Source: Candidatus Hermodarchaeota archaeon (lineage in GTDB: Archaea > Asgardarchaeota > Hermodarchaeia > Hermodarchaeales > Hermodarchaeaceae). Taken from it: a stretch of 51,111 nt of DNA. The position numbers and the translations under genes are program-made. The notes beneath the pieces were generated by a model. The model was not told the DNA's origin, searched no databases, and saw nothing but the letters and a program-made list of their open reading frames with translations. The DNA lies in NCBI GenBank assembly GCA_016840065.1, contig JAEOTB010000115.1, positions 1 through 51,111 on the forward strand. The letters are read 5' to 3'. This document shows positions 50,451 through 51,111 of this stretch, in pieces. Positions within the stretch are counted from its first letter, which is position 1, and every line of letters starts with the position of its first letter.

Positions 50451-51111
50451 TTGAGAAGGCGGCTTAATCCAATACTAGCATTGTCGTTTATCCTTCTTTT
50501 TTCTCTCCTTGTCGGAGTACAACCCGCCAGCTTCACCAGCTCTGGTGTTTCTAGTACCTCTTGGAGCTATGCTTACGGCGGAACCGACTACGATAACGGC
50601 TATTCAATCACAACAGTAAGCAGCGGGGGATTCATAACAGCAGGGAATACGCAATCTTATAGTCGAGGCTACTCTGACCTCTGGGTCGTTCGCATCACAG
50701 AAGCAGGGCAGGTAATGTGGCACCAGAGTTATGGTGGCCGAGAATGGGATGAGGAGACTTGGAGTCCGTGGACGCAAGGAGCCATAGGCTTGTTCTCAAT
50801 CATTCAATGTCAAGCGGGAGGTTTTGCCATCACAGGTCAGACTCCATACGAGCCAGGACACTGGGAGTATGGAGGACCTCGCAATGACGTATGGCTCGTC
50901 CGACTAGATGAAACTGGGACCATGTTATGGAACCAAACGTATGGAGGAGAAGGCGAGGATTGGGGAACCGACGTCATTGAATGCAGTGATGGCGGATTCT
51001 TGGTTGCTGGCATGACGCGGAGTTGGGAGTTCATTGAAGGAGAGCTCTTATTGATTCGTTACGATCAGAACGGACAAGAGATGTGGCACCGATATTACGG
51101 TGGACCCCACA
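50451..51111 (+). CDS. Secreted beta-propeller-repeat protein (3' end outside window)
   Basis: An open frame from a TTG at 50451 to the window end (about 220 residues), missed if only ATG starts are used. In-frame stop TGA at 50418 bounds it upstream, and GAGGT seven bases before the TTG supports that start. Residues 1-30 are a signal peptide: LRRRLNPILA, then a hydrophobic core ending VGVQPAS. The rest is built of about 50-60-residue repeats beginning at Tyr-Gly-Gly and Asp/Gly residues, with DLWVVRITEAGQVMWHQSYGG and DVWLVRLDETGTMLWNQTYGG as clear copies. These repeats form beta-propellers in extracellular archaeal and bacterial proteins. The ligand is unknown. Confidence 0.85.
   Translation, partial: MRRRLNPILALSFILLFSLLVGVQPASFTSSGVSSTSWSYAYGGTDYDNGYSITTVSSGGFITAGNTQSYSRGYSDLWVVRITEAGQVMWHQSYGGREWDEETWSPWTQGAIGLFSIIQCQAGGFAITGQTPYEPGHWEYGGPRNDVWLVRLDETGTMLWNQTYGGEGEDWGTDVIECSDGGFLVAGMTRSWEFIEGELLLIRYDQNGQEMWHRYYGGPH

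Noticed and set aside
1..51111. CRISPR array, insertion sequence, prophage or rRNA
   Set aside because: No regularly spaced repeats, transposase, integrase, phage structural gene or ribosomal RNA sequence was seen.

Overview
The window looks like chromosomal DNA from an Asgard-type archaeon, possibly Thorarchaeota-like (lineage inferred, not proven). Supporting evidence: two Ras/Rab-like small GTPases (33382-34035 and 41813-42355, minus strand), a longin-like zinc-ribbon protein beside one of them, a ubiquitin-like conjugation cluster, an SMC5/6-type SMC, archaeal TATA-like promoters, GGTGA-type ribosome binding sites, frequent GTG/TTG starts and many leaderless-looking genes. About 55 protein genes are tightly packed. 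I see no rRNA, tRNA, CRISPR array or transposon, and only one gap longer than 300 bases (23435-23750).

Layout. 1-9700: end of a membrane pyrophosphatase, an unknown protein, an acyl-CoA dehydrogenase, an SCP2-like / ribbon-helix-helix / nitroreductase run, a coiled-coil protein, OsmC plus a membrane protein, a fatty acyl-CoA ligase and an APH-fold kinase-like protein. 9800-17450: an orphan FtsX-type permease, a winged-helix/zinc protein with a coiled-coil membrane protein, a beta-propeller and two small unknowns. 17549-18529: a histone-deacetylase-fold enzyme.

18533-30095 is the most notable region. On the minus strand, one tightly coupled operon encodes an SMC6-like ATPase, an unrecognised partner in the kleisin/Nse4 position, a tandem winged-helix protein resembling Nse3/MAGE (KITE family) and a RING-like zinc protein. 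Head to head with it, on the plus strand, lie a ubiquitin-fold protein, an E2-like protein, a small acidic protein, a second RING-like protein with the same cysteine spacing as the first, and a transglutaminase-fold peptidase. Converging on these from the other side is a minus-strand operon for a HAD phosphatase, a Hef/FANCM-like degenerate helicase, a JAMM isopeptidase and an E1-like ThiF protein. The gene content is what one would expect of an archaeal counterpart of Smc5/6-Nse physically linked to ubiquitin-type signalling. This is my main finding; it rests on motifs and remembered family patterns, not on a search.

30114-38411: two paralogous HAD phosphatases around a small winged-helix protein, malic enzyme, a small GTPase, LarB/LarC/LarE for the nickel-pincer cofactor and an L-fucose-isomerase-like protein. 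38500-51111: tandem DUF202-like membrane proteins, a phosphodiesterase, the longin-like/Rab-like pair, TrpB2, a methyltransferase, a CAAX protease, a PLD-like protein with DUF763, an EamA transporter, a GH3-like adenylating enzyme, a YjbQ protein, and the start of a secreted beta-propeller protein that begins at a TTG codon and runs off the window.
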